A stretch of DNA of 64,000 bases from Bacillus sp. DNRA2 (GTDB taxonomy: Bacteria; Bacillota; Bacilli; Bacillales; Cytobacillaceae): NCBI RefSeq assembly GCF_012843265.1, contig NZ_JABAIT010000002.1, positions 124,001 to 188,000 on the forward strand, in the 5' to 3' direction. Shown piece by piece: positions 17,121 to 24,548 of this stretch. Below the pieces are notes generated by a model that saw only the letters and a list, made by a program, of their open reading frames with translations, ran no database searches and was not told where the DNA came from. The position numbers and the translations under genes were made by a program. The first letter of the stretch is position 1; each line of letters opens with the position of its first letter.

Positions 17121-17504
17121 ACTTTTTTTCTGTTTTGTTTGGTGTTTTTGGATATTTTCTTCTACTCTAAACTGAACGATTTTCTGAATTGTTTTTAATG
17201 GCAGCGGTTGATCCAATGGAAATTGGACTGCTCCCTTTGAGCTTTTGTATTCATTTAGAAGTGCTTCGAAATTGGATATCCCACTTGGTGCTGGATAAAA
17301 ACCAATATGCTTTTTTTGTACAGCAAAATGAACTAAATTTCCATGAAGATAAAAAGTAGGCATTTGATAGCTAATTTTTTCTGTAGCAGCTGGTGCCGCT
17401 TCCTTGATTACCGTTCTTAATGCCTGAAGCTTTTCTTGAATATCAGGCGTAAATTGCGAAATGTACTCATCAATTACTGATAACATTTGATTTTTTTCTT
17501 CCAT
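17115..17504 (-). CDS. DUF1801 family protein (YdhG-like, putative iron chaperone)
   Basis: A 129-residue cytoplasmic protein of the DUF1801 family: IDEYISQFTPDIQEKLQALR at the start, then APAATEKISYQMPTFY, LVHFAVQKKHIGFYPAPS and the FPLDQPLP segment, all typical. The B. subtilis relative YdhG is described as a frataxin-like iron chaperone, but many members have no tested function, so that role is only suggested. The tail is lysine- and glutamine-rich. I chose the ATG at 17504, six bases after GAGGAG; the ATG two codons earlier touches the binding site. A relic of a repeat element lies at its very end. Confidence 0.75.
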   Translation of the reverse strand: MEEKNQMLSVIDEYISQFTPDIQEKLQALRTVIKEAAPAATEKISYQMPTFYLHGNLVHFAVQKKHIGFYPAPSGISNFEALLNEYKSSKGAVQFPLDQPLPLKTIQKIVQFRVEENIQKHQTKQKKSK

Positions 17505-17567
17505 CGGCATCTCCTCAAATGAGCAGTTTTGATTTTATTTTATCAAAATACCGTTCTTAAAGCTTGT

Positions 17568-18035
17568 TTAAATTTCCGAACTCTTTCGGCTTCCGTCATA
17601 TATTGTTACCCCAACAGGGTCATGCTCCCACAATTTCTCTTTTACAAAAAGAGCCTGGTAATTGTCGTTGCAGTGTATCATCAAAAAAACTTCAGTATCA
17701 GCCTTGATCTGGTTATTTCTATAATCTTTACGCTTTATCCTTAAAGAGTCAATCAAAAAACCTAGACCCATACCTGAGACCAAGCCAATAATTGCCCAAA
17801 ATATTGGACCCCAATCAAGCACAAAGCCGTAAATCGTACCAAGCAACATCAAAATCATTCCAATAATCGGTGCTGATTCAAAAATCATATTTTGTTTATC
17901 ATAATGGTATTTCCGGTCAAACTTTGTTTCTAATGGTAATGCTAAAATAGAGCTGCTCCCTATCCCAAGCTGCTCTAATTCGGCTAATGCCCTTTCTAGT
18001 TGTTTATTTAATTTAAAGGATGCAATAACATTCAT
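17568..18035 (-). CDS. unknown membrane protein with two helices
   Basis: A 155-residue protein: a soluble N-terminal part of about 45 residues (LNKQLERALAELEQLGIG) with an alternating pattern like a small alpha/beta fold, two hydrophobic helices (about 55-73 and 78-98), and a soluble C-terminal part (ADTEVFLMIHCNDNYQALFVKEKLWEHDPVGVTIYD) of similar character to the N-terminal one. Family not recognised. Its start overlaps the stop of the preceding gene (18032-18835) by four bases, so the two are translationally coupled and probably function together in the membrane. Confidence 0.6.
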   Translation of the reverse strand: MNVIASFKLNKQLERALAELEQLGIGSSSILALPLETKFDRKYHYDKQNMIFESAPIIGMILMLLGTIYGFVLDWGPIFWAIIGLVSGMGLGFLIDSLRIKRKDYRNNQIKADTEVFLMIHCNDNYQALFVKEKLWEHDPVGVTIYDGSRKSSEI

Positions 18036-18835
18036 TGATCTGATTTCTCCTTTAAATGATTAAAAAAGCCCATGGAAAAATCCTGATTTTGATAGTTTCT
18101 CTCAAGGGTATGTTTCAGCTGCAATTTGTAAATCTGATTATTTGCCAGGCTGTTTACATATGCGTCATACATCATAAAGCCGTACAATGATGGTAAATGT
18201 AAAATCCATTGTGGGTCAATGGTGAGCATCGCATGTTGAAAATCGCCAAGTAATGCGTGGTGTATGGATGGAAGTAAATTGGATAAATGTACAACCAGAA
18301 TAAACCATGGTACTAAAATGATAACTGGTAGCCGATTGATATAAACATGGCCTATCCCCGGCACCAAAAGCGACCAAATGACGGCAAGAATCGGTTTTTT
18401 ATTGTCTAGCTTGTTTATTCCGAAAAAGGAATATGATTTGGAAACAATTGCATAGCCTTTACGCACTGCATTCCGATAGTCCTCATTCAATTGAATGGTG
18501 CGAAAGTAGCTATCGTAAATCGCAAATATATAAGGACAAATATAGGCAATAATCCATTTCTTATTTAGGATCTGTTTAGCCATCTCAATATCACCTGTCA
18601 GGGAATGAAAGATGGCCGAATTTAAACCAGTCAATGTATTTAAGATGATTTCATGGATAATTAAAATTATCCCAATTGGATAATGGCCCAAAATCATATG
18701 ACCAAAACCTGGAGAAGCTGCAGACCACCAAGCAATAATTCCAGGTTTAACAATTCCAATCGAATTGATGGAAAATGGATTGATGTATGCAACAACATTA
18801 TGTTTATCGGACCGTTTGAAGCCAGAACCGCTCAA
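18032..18835 (-). CDS. multi-pass membrane protein with internal duplication
   Basis: A 267-residue protein made of two related halves. Residues about 30-115 (KPGIIAWWSAASPGFGHMILG ... AIFHSLTGD ... YDSY) and about 150-235 (KKPILAVIWSLLVPGIGHVYI ... SIHHALLGD ... YDAY) share the order: Lys-Pro, a hydrophobic stretch, PG-[FI]-GH, two helices, a His-x-x-[LT]-GD motif, an aromatic helix and YD[AS]Y. The family is unknown to me; the PGxGH turn recalls small TM2-like membrane domains. Translation begins at a TTG seven bases after AAGGATGA. It is the first gene of a two-gene unit with 17568-18035. Confidence 0.6.
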   Translation of the reverse strand: MSGSGFKRSDKHNVVAYINPFSINSIGIVKPGIIAWWSAASPGFGHMILGHYPIGIILIIHEIILNTLTGLNSAIFHSLTGDIEMAKQILNKKWIIAYICPYIFAIYDSYFRTIQLNEDYRNAVRKGYAIVSKSYSFFGINKLDNKKPILAVIWSLLVPGIGHVYINRLPVIILVPWFILVVHLSNLLPSIHHALLGDFQHAMLTIDPQWILHLPSLYGFMMYDAYVNSLANNQIYKLQLKHTLERNYQNQDFSMGFFNHLKEKSDQ

Positions 18836-19001
18836 TAAAAATCATCCTTGTTTTATTCATAATGCTTGTATTATTTGAAATCTCAGCCGAAATATACATA
18901 ATCTGGCATCGAAATTAATTATTATCATCTCAATGTTTTTTTGTGCTTTACGATATGTTAATATACAGATATTATGCTTAAAATTGGAGAGGTTGATTGG
19001 A

Positions 19002-19559
19002 TTGTTTTATAGAGTTGCGATAACGGCCGTAAGAATTTTCTTAAATATTCGATTTAAAGTGAAAGTGACTGGTTTAGAAAATATTCCTGAAGGTGCGACG
19101 ATTTTAGCGATGAATCATACTAGTAATTTTGATGCACCAATGGCTGGCGTCTACACCCCAAGAAAAATGTATATTATGGGAAAAGAGGAGCTGTTTCGCA
19201 ATAAGTTCTTTAGCTCGCTCATTACTGAGTTAGGCTGTTTCCCGATTAAACGGGGTCAAGCTGATATCAAGTCTCTTAAACATACATTAAGACTATTAAA
19301 AGATGGAAATATTTTCTCTATTTTTATAGAAGGAACTCGGTCTAAAACTGGAGAAATGCAAGAAGCAAAAAAAGGAATCGGCTTTATTGTCGCAAAAAGT
19401 AAAGCCCCTGTTGTGCCTACCTTTATTTATGGTACAAGATCAGGCTGGTTTAAACCTGCGGGGATTATTTTTGGAAAGCCAATAGTTTTAGAGGATGGCT
19501 TAGACCATGAAGAAATTGCTAATAAAATCGCCGAAGAAATTAAGAAGCTCAAACCCTAA
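19002..19559 (+). CDS. plsC: 1-acyl-sn-glycerol-3-phosphate acyltransferase (PlsC family)
   Basis: A 185-residue membrane-associated acyltransferase that should add the second acyl chain to lysophosphatidic acid, giving phosphatidic acid for phospholipid synthesis. The catalytic HX4D motif is NHTSNFD (His39, Asp44), followed by the glycerol-phosphate-binding FPIKRG and the EGTR motif (about 110-113) and a VVPTFIYGT block. One N-terminal helix anchors it. Translation most likely begins at the TTG at 19002, nine bases after GGAGAGG; an in-frame reading 23 codons longer begins in promoter-like DNA. It is a single gene with a strong terminator. A paralogue with another acyl-acceptor preference is possible. 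Confidence 0.8.
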   Translation: MFYRVAITAVRIFLNIRFKVKVTGLENIPEGATILAMNHTSNFDAPMAGVYTPRKMYIMGKEELFRNKFFSSLITELGCFPIKRGQADIKSLKHTLRLLKDGNIFSIFIEGTRSKTGEMQEAKKGIGFIVAKSKAPVVPTFIYGTRSGWFKPAGIIFGKPIVLEDGLDHEEIANKIAEEIKKLKP

Positions 19560-19571
19560 ATAACAACATAA

Positions 19572-19603
19572 AACACCGCACCGGTATTTACCAGTGCGGT
19601 GTT
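19572..19603 (+). terminator. terminator of plsC
   Basis: AACACCGCACTGG-type arms (AACACCGCACCGG with CCAGTGCGGTGTT) followed by TTTTTATT on the plus strand. Confidence 0.85.
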
Positions 19604-19678
19604 TTTTATTGGCTAGCGTAAAGCGCCTTCGGCACGAGCTCATAAGCTGTAATCTGGTGCCATGTACTTTTCTTATAT

Positions 19679-21055
19679 TTACATTGCTTTTTCTTGTTTG
19701 AATTCGACCACTGTTTCTTTCTTCTTTTTCATCGCATATAATCCGAACAATAACACAAACCAAAGCGGTGTAAGCAATAGAGCCGTTCGCGTTTCTTCAG
19801 CAAACAACATGACAATCAATAGAAATGCGAAAAATGCGAGCACAACATAGTTGATAAATGGTGTAAGTGGTGCCTTAAAGCTTGATTTTTCGCGTAAATC
19901 TGGACGGGTTTTCATATAACGAATATGTGAAACGAGGATAATACCCCAAACCCAAATGAAACAAATCGCACTAATCGTTGTCACAATTCCAAATGCTTGA
20001 CCAGGTATCAACTTACTTAAGAGCGCTCCAATTGAAATGACAATGGTTGAAGTAAATAAGGCATTACTCGGAACATGATTTTTATTTAACTTAGAAAACA
20101 GGCTTGGCCCTTGCCCGTTTTGACTTAAATTATAAAGAATCCGGCTTGTTGAAAATAAACCGCTGTTGCAGGCCGAGGCTGCTGAGGTTAATACAACAAA
20201 GTTAATAATTCCAGCTGCTACAGGAATACCGACTAGCCCAAATACTTGCACAAACGGACTGCTCGTTGCATTCAATTTCTCCCATGGATTTATCGTTAAA
20301 ATAACCAAGATGGCGCCAACGTAGAAAAACAGAATCCGCAATGGAATTTTGTTGATTGCCGATGGAATGTTTTTCTGAGGGTCTGAGGTTTCTGCCGCTG
20401 ACACTCCAACCAGTTCAACCCCAACGAACGCGAACAATACCATTTGAAATGATAGTAAGAAACCGCCGATTCCATTTGGAAATAGACCGCCATAGTTCCA
20501 TAAGTTCGTTACTGTAACTGCACCTGCATCAGTCTTAAAGCCCATTATTAATAAAACTACGCCGATGGCAATTAACGCTAAAATGGTGATGACTTTAATT
20601 AAGGCAAACCAAAATTCCAATTCACCAAACAGCTTTACCGTCAACAGATTTAGCCCTAATAAAATAACTAAACACACTACAGCCGGAACCCACTGTGGAA
20701 TATCGAACCAATATTGAACATACATTCCAACTGCAATAATATCGGCCATACCGATCATAATCCAGCAAAACCAATACGTCCAACCTGTCACATAACCGGC
20801 CCACGGTCCAATATAATCTGCTGCAAAATCAGTAAACGACTGATAGCCTGCGTTCGATAACAGCAGTTCACCTAAAGCTCTCATCACAAAGAATACCATG
20901 ATACCAATAATTAAATACGAAAAGATAATGGACGGTCCAGCTAGTGAAATCGCTTTCCCCGAGCCTAGAAAAAGGCCTGTTCCAATTGTTCCACCGATGG
21001 CAATCAATTGTACGTGGCGATTTTTCAGGTCTTTCTTTAATTCCTTCTGCTCCAT
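19679..21055 (-). CDS. CycA-like amino-acid permease (APC superfamily)
   Basis: A 458-residue transporter with twelve predicted helices. The beginning, DLKNRHVQLIAIGGTIGTGL, contains the GGTIGTG unwound-helix motif of proton-coupled amino-acid permeases, and MRALGELLLS, GPWAGYVTGWTYWF and TVKLFGELEFWFA are most like CycA, the D-serine/D-alanine/glycine importer. The leader carries a glycine riboswitch, which fits a glycine or alanine transporter well. The ATG at 21055 lies eight bases after GGGGG; a TTG five codons earlier is part of that binding site. The substrate assignment rests on family likeness plus the riboswitch, not on a diagnostic residue. Confidence 0.8.
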   Translation of the reverse strand: MEQKELKKDLKNRHVQLIAIGGTIGTGLFLGSGKAISLAGPSIIFSYLIIGIMVFFVMRALGELLLSNAGYQSFTDFAADYIGPWAGYVTGWTYWFCWIMIGMADIIAVGMYVQYWFDIPQWVPAVVCLVILLGLNLLTVKLFGELEFWFALIKVITILALIAIGVVLLIMGFKTDAGAVTVTNLWNYGGLFPNGIGGFLLSFQMVLFAFVGVELVGVSAAETSDPQKNIPSAINKIPLRILFFYVGAILVILTINPWEKLNATSSPFVQVFGLVGIPVAAGIINFVVLTSAASACNSGLFSTSRILYNLSQNGQGPSLFSKLNKNHVPSNALFTSTIVISIGALLSKLIPGQAFGIVTTISAICFIWVWGIILVSHIRYMKTRPDLREKSSFKAPLTPFINYVVLAFFAFLLIVMLFAEETRTALLLTPLWFVLLFGLYAMKKKKETVVEFKQEKAM

Positions 21056-21106
21056 AATGAATTCCCCCAATTTGTTACTCTTGTATTCTTTTTTGAAAAA
21101 TAAAAA

Positions 21107-21129
21107 GAGACTGGAATTGCTCCAATCTC
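21107..21129 (-). terminator. riboswitch expression-platform terminator
   Basis: GAGATTGGA and TCCAGTCTC arms with a long T-rich tail on the minus strand, between the glycine aptamer and the permease start codon. It is the likely ON/OFF element of the riboswitch. Confidence 0.75.
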
Positions 21130-21184
21130 ATTGTTTGACAGAATAACAAATAGATTTGTCCCCTATTTGGGAAAACAAACGAAT

Positions 21185-21330
21185 TCGATACTCTTCTGTC
21201 CTTTTGCCTGAGATTGTGAACCCTTCGGCGCCGCAACAGGTTGCGGTCTCTCCAGAAGCTGCTCCTGCTATAGTGTGACCCATAGCAATCATAGCCCGCT
21301 ATTCAATTTTCATTATGCACCGTCCTAGTC
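21185..21330 (-). promoter_or_regulatory. glycine riboswitch
   Basis: On the minus strand the conserved blocks of the glycine aptamer appear in order: CTGGAGAGACC, GCGCCGAAGGGTTCACAA, then TCTCAGGCAAAAGGACAGA (core 21191-21257). Upstream, GCTAT and TATAGC arms form an extra stem before the aptamer, as in single aptamers with a degenerate partner; I do not see a second complete aptamer. Downstream is an intrinsic terminator. Glycine aptamers in front of permeases usually turn expression off when glycine is plentiful; direction here is inferred. Confidence 0.85.
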
Positions 21331-21360
21331 GCCCAACAAGTTATTGTGCAATAATTTTAA

Positions 21361-21389
21361 ATTTTATCAGTATTACTTATTTTGGTCAA
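21361..21389 (-). promoter_or_regulatory. sigma-A promoter of the riboswitch-permease transcript
   Basis: TTGACC (21384-21389), exactly 17 bases, then TAAAAT (21361-21366) on the minus strand, starting the transcript just before the glycine aptamer. Confidence 0.7.
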
Positions 21390-21469
21390 TACCATCTCTT
21401 AATAGTTTGCTAGATTACACATAATTATATATAATTTGGTCAAAATTCTATTTAAAGTAGTGATTATGG

Positions 21470-21877
21470 ATGATGGGTTCCAGGAAAACAGTTCAATCCC
21501 GCTCGCAACGGGTCATTTATTTTATCGCAATCATCATCACGATTTTGTTAGGACTGGCTTCTCGCCAATACGCGGCAATGCTACCGTTTTTTGTCGCAGA
21601 ACATGCCGGCGATGCACTGTGGGGGATGATGGTTTATTTTGGATTCCGTTTTTTACTGATTTCTAAAAAGGTTGGATGGTCATTTTTGTTCAGTATAATA
21701 TTTAGCTTCGCAATAGAATTTAGCCAACTATACCAGGCGGAATGGCTCAATGACATTCGCGCGACAGTTCTCGGAGCATTAATATGGGGGAAAGGTTTTC
21801 TGTTCATCGATCTAGTTCGTTATACGACTGGGATCTTGATTGGCGCTGGAATTGATAAGCTATTAAAAAAAGGTTAA
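21470..21877 (+). CDS. DUF2809 family membrane protein
   Basis: A 135-residue membrane protein with four helices. DUF2809 hallmarks are visible: GDALWGMMVYFGFRFL, IEFSQLYQAEWLNDIRATVLGALIWGKGF and the final helix IDLVRYTTGI. Conserved charged residues (Glu and Arg) lie at the membrane edges. The function of the family is unknown; it resembles VanZ-like proteins in layout. The start is uncertain because no strong binding site precedes the ATG-ATG at 21470. It ends at a terminator shared with the convergent small gene at 21907-22161. Confidence 0.75.
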   Translation: MMGSRKTVQSRSQRVIYFIAIIITILLGLASRQYAAMLPFFVAEHAGDALWGMMVYFGFRFLLISKKVGWSFLFSIIFSFAIEFSQLYQAEWLNDIRATVLGALIWGKGFLFIDLVRYTTGILIGAGIDKLLKKG

Positions 21878-21896
21878 CCATTTTTTGGTTAACCTT
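21870..21896. terminator. bidirectional terminator
   Basis: AAGGTTAACC and GGTTAACCTT arms around TTTTTTT-rich loop, with T runs on the plus side and A runs on the other; it serves the convergent genes on both sides. Confidence 0.8.
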
Positions 21897-21906
21897 TTTC
21901 ATTATG

Positions 21907-22161
21907 TTACTTGTTAAGTAATTCTGCGTACGGTGTTAAATCTACACCTTTTGCTTTTAATAGCTTAACAGCGCGCTCTTGCATATCACCAGGTGAACCC
22001 GCAAGATAGCCTTTAACAACATCGTCTTTTGTTACAATACTGCCGCTGACGCCTGCTAAGATTGTATTTTCGATTTTTTTCTTTGCCATTGGGCGAACAA
22101 AAACCGGAATAGGTGAAACTAATTCTTCTAATAAATCCTTTGCATCTTGATTCCATTCCAT
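21907..22161 (-). CDS. small protein with PCP-reductase-like domain
   Basis: An 84-residue soluble protein. MEWNQDAKDLLEELVSPIP followed by FVRPMAKKKIENTILA and a GSIVTKDDVVKGYL segment matches the short domain found at the C-terminus of light-independent protochlorophyllide reductase subunit B and in stand-alone proteins of Bacillus. In Bacillus there is no chlorophyll pathway, so the domain must have another role, unknown to me. The ATG at 22161 has AAGGAAGG upstream; a 12-residue extension is possible. Convergent with the DUF2809 gene. Confidence 0.6.
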   Translation of the reverse strand: MEWNQDAKDLLEELVSPIPVFVRPMAKKKIENTILAGVSGSIVTKDDVVKGYLAGSPGDMQERAVKLLKAKGVDLTPYAELLNK

Positions 22162-22344
22162 AATATTCAATACCTTCCTTATTTTAAAAATATACAAAAG
22201 TATTATACACCTTTATTCCTATATACACCATAACAACATATTATTCCCAATCAAAAATTCCACCCTTCCCCTAATCAGTTTGTCCAACCAAATTGGCCAA
22301 GTGTGAATATATTGATGTTAGGAATGTAGAAGGGGGGGATATTA

Positions 22345-22731
22345 TTGAACAATCCTTGGTTTTCAGGCAATAACAAAGGTTTTAACAAAGGCTCCAACAA
22401 AAGTGACAACAAATCCTACAGCGACAGCGATTCCAAAGCAAAGTCCGATTTAGATTTTGATAATGAATTCGATACAGATAGCGAGAGTAAATCCAAAAAC
22501 AAAAACAGCGCCGTCGCAAAAGTATTCAAAAGTGGTAACTCCAATGTCTATGTTGATGCAAAAGTGTACTCCGATACGAATGCTAAAGTTCGTGCTCGTG
22601 CTGAATCTGATCAGGATCAAGATCAATATCAAAATCAGAAACAACAACAAAAAAGCAAACAAAACGATCATTTTTTCGGCAAACAAAGTCAAGAAAAAGA
22701 CCATGATCAAAATTCGAAACACAAGTATTAA
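22345..22731 (+). CDS. low-complexity hydrophilic protein, possible spore-surface protein
   Basis: A 128-residue protein made almost entirely of Asn, Lys, Ser, Asp and Gln, with few hydrophobic residues except a short middle stretch (SAVAKVFKSGNSNVYVDAKVYSD). It begins NNPWFSGNNKGFNKGSN, then an acidic SDSD/DLDFDNEFDTDSES block, and ends in a Gln/Asn-rich QDQDQYQNQKQQQKSK tail. Translation starts at a TTG eight bases after AGGGGGG. Such composition is common in spore coat and exosporium proteins and the next gene downstream lies 60 bases away on the same strand; no family is recognised, so this is inference. The two probably form a unit. Confidence 0.55.
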   Translation: MNNPWFSGNNKGFNKGSNKSDNKSYSDSDSKAKSDLDFDNEFDTDSESKSKNKNSAVAKVFKSGNSNVYVDAKVYSDTNAKVRARAESDQDQDQYQNQKQQQKSKQNDHFFGKQSQEKDHDQNSKHKY

Positions 22732-22792
22732 TTTATAAGGGGATCAGCGTATCCCCTTCTTAAACATGATGAATAGAAATGAGGTAATCCTT

Positions 22793-23143
22793 TTGAAGAG
22801 TGAAGATTTAAAAGTCACGAGCCGTTTTTTTGATGATTTAATGCTAGTAAAAGACAGAACAATTAATGAAGTGAAAGCAGACGTCTCATCTGCCGTTAAT
22901 CACAGCGGTAATTCCGATGTTGATGTGAAGGTTCACGTGAATTTAGATACGATGCCGATCGCACTTGCCTTATTATGCTTATCATATGCAAACAAACAAA
23001 TTACTCAGCAGCAATTTTCGGAAGCTGTTGAAAAATTGATGGACGTTCATCATCATTATCAATCTAAATACGAAACAAACCCTGGTGATTCTAAAGTTAA
23101 ATTAATGAACACCAACAAGGACAGTAAAGTTTGGGGAAGATAG
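22793..23143 (+). CDS. unknown protein paired with the low-complexity gene
   Basis: About 116 residues, soluble. It has a beta-like segment with a repeated Val-Asp pattern (NSDVDVKVHVNLD) that echoes the NVYVDAKVYSD segment of the preceding protein, then a hydrophobic helix (ALALLCLSYAN), a Gln-rich turn and a His-rich helix (MDVHHHYQSKY). No family recognised; a joint structural role with the previous product, perhaps at the spore surface, is a guess based on the shared motif. I prefer the TTG at 22793, eight bases after GAGG; an ATG at 22766 in the same frame has no binding site. Confidence 0.5.
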   Translation: MKSEDLKVTSRFFDDLMLVKDRTINEVKADVSSAVNHSGNSDVDVKVHVNLDTMPIALALLCLSYANKQITQQQFSEAVEKLMDVHHHYQSKYETNPGDSKVKLMNTNKDSKVWGR

Positions 23144-23266
23144 TTAACAGATATCTTCCCTGTTTTATTGCTAAGTGATTACATCCAGGTGGCTTTTGTT
23201 TCTTTTACCAATTAGTTATATTAAAATAACGAATGAAGAGATTGACGCAGTTTAGGAGGGAATGGT

Positions 23267-24430
23267 ATGCAGGATTTTGTGTTTCAAAATCGAACAAAGA
23301 TTATCTTTGGAAAAAATAAAGAGCAGCTTGTTGGTGAAGAATGTGCCAGCTACGGCAAAAAGCTCCTACTTCATTTTGGTGGCGGAAGTATTAAAGCAAC
23401 TGGATTGTACCAAAAGATCATTCATTCACTGCATGAGCAAGGAATTGAAATTTTTGAATTAGGTGGAGTGAAGCCGAATCCAAGAGTTAGCTTGGTACGT
23501 GAAGGTGTTAAACTTTGCAAAGAGCAAAATATTCAATTCATCCTTGCAGTTGGTGGAGGCAGTGTCATCGATTCTGCTAAAGCAATCGCGATTGGCGCTA
23601 CATACGATGGAGATGTTTGGGATTTCTTTGATGGAAAGAAAGAAGTGACTGAATCGCTCCCACTTGGAGTCGTATTAACAATTCCTGCAGCAGGCAGTGA
23701 GTCGAGCAGCGGGTCTGTGATTACCAATGAAGATGGCTGGTATAAGCGGTCAACGGGTCATGACATCATGCGACCAGTATTTGCCATTTTAAATCCTGAG
23801 CTATCCTATAGCTTGCCAGCTTATCAAACAGCCTGCGGGATTACAGATATGATGGCGCATATTTTGGAAAGATATTTTACGAACGAAAAAAATGTTGAGT
23901 TAACCGATCGTTTATGTGAAGCTTCCCTTAAAACGATTATCAATCATGCCCATCTTGTCCTAGATGACCCGACCAACTATCAGTCTCGCGCAGAGATTAT
24001 GTGGTCAGGCACGCTTGCTCATAATGATTTGTTAGGTACTGGCCGTGTCGGTGATTGGGGAAGTCACGATATTGAGCATGAAATTAGCGGGATTTATGAT
24101 ATCGCTCACGGTGCCGGGTTGGCGATTATTTTTCCAGCTTGGATGAAATATGTATACAAACATGATATCAATCGATTTGCTCAATTTGCTCATCGTGTTT
24201 GGGATGTCGAGATTGATTTGAATAATCTTGAGAGAACTGCGAAACGAGGCATCCTCAAAACCGAACAGTTCTTCCGCTCTATCGGCATGCCAGTTCGCCT
24301 GTCTGAAGCAAACATTAGTGATGAGCACTTTGCGGAAATGGCCAAGAAAGGCACAGAACGTGGTCCGCTTGGAAATTTTGTCAAATTGCACGAAGCAGAT
24401 TTATTAGAAATCTTTAACATAGCAAAATAA
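23267..24430 (+). CDS. iron-containing alcohol dehydrogenase (BdhA/YugJ type)
   Basis: A 387-residue group III alcohol dehydrogenase, cytoplasmic and probably NADPH-dependent, reducing aldehydes such as butanal to alcohols. The NAD(P)-binding domain shows GGVKPNPR and AVGGGSVIDSAKAIA; the metal site is formed by the Asp and His of ITDMMAHILERYF, the His of IEHEIS and the His of IAHGAGL. Similarity is closest to the YugJ/YugK and butanol dehydrogenase branch (the YqhD-like group) rather than to AdhE. Strong AGGAGGG binding site before the ATG. Single gene between spore-type genes and pstS, with a terminator shared with convergent pstS. The physiological substrate is unknown. Confidence 0.88.
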   Translation: MQDFVFQNRTKIIFGKNKEQLVGEECASYGKKLLLHFGGGSIKATGLYQKIIHSLHEQGIEIFELGGVKPNPRVSLVREGVKLCKEQNIQFILAVGGGSVIDSAKAIAIGATYDGDVWDFFDGKKEVTESLPLGVVLTIPAAGSESSSGSVITNEDGWYKRSTGHDIMRPVFAILNPELSYSLPAYQTACGITDMMAHILERYFTNEKNVELTDRLCEASLKTIINHAHLVLDDPTNYQSRAEIMWSGTLAHNDLLGTGRVGDWGSHDIEHEISGIYDIAHGAGLAIIFPAWMKYVYKHDINRFAQFAHRVWDVEIDLNNLERTAKRGILKTEQFFRSIGMPVRLSEANISDEHFAEMAKKGTERGPLGNFVKLHEADLLEIFNIAK

Positions 24431-24451
24431 TCGACTCTAACGCATATTAAA

Positions 24452-24483
24452 AAGTGCCCTTTCGCATCGTCGAAAAGGCACTT
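24452..24483. terminator. bidirectional terminator between alcohol dehydrogenase and pstS
   Basis: AAGTGCCCTTTCG and CGAAAAGGCACTT arms with T runs on both strands. Confidence 0.85.
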
Positions 24484-24548
24484 TTTTATGAAGGGAACGA
24501 GTTTCACAGTGAAGAAGTAAACCCGCTCTTTCTACTTACTCTACTCTT

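Noticed and set aside
22450-22738. Overlapping reading frames on both strands across the low-complexity gene
   Set aside because: Shadows caused by the biased codon content of the 22345-22731 gene, which alone has a good ribosome binding site.
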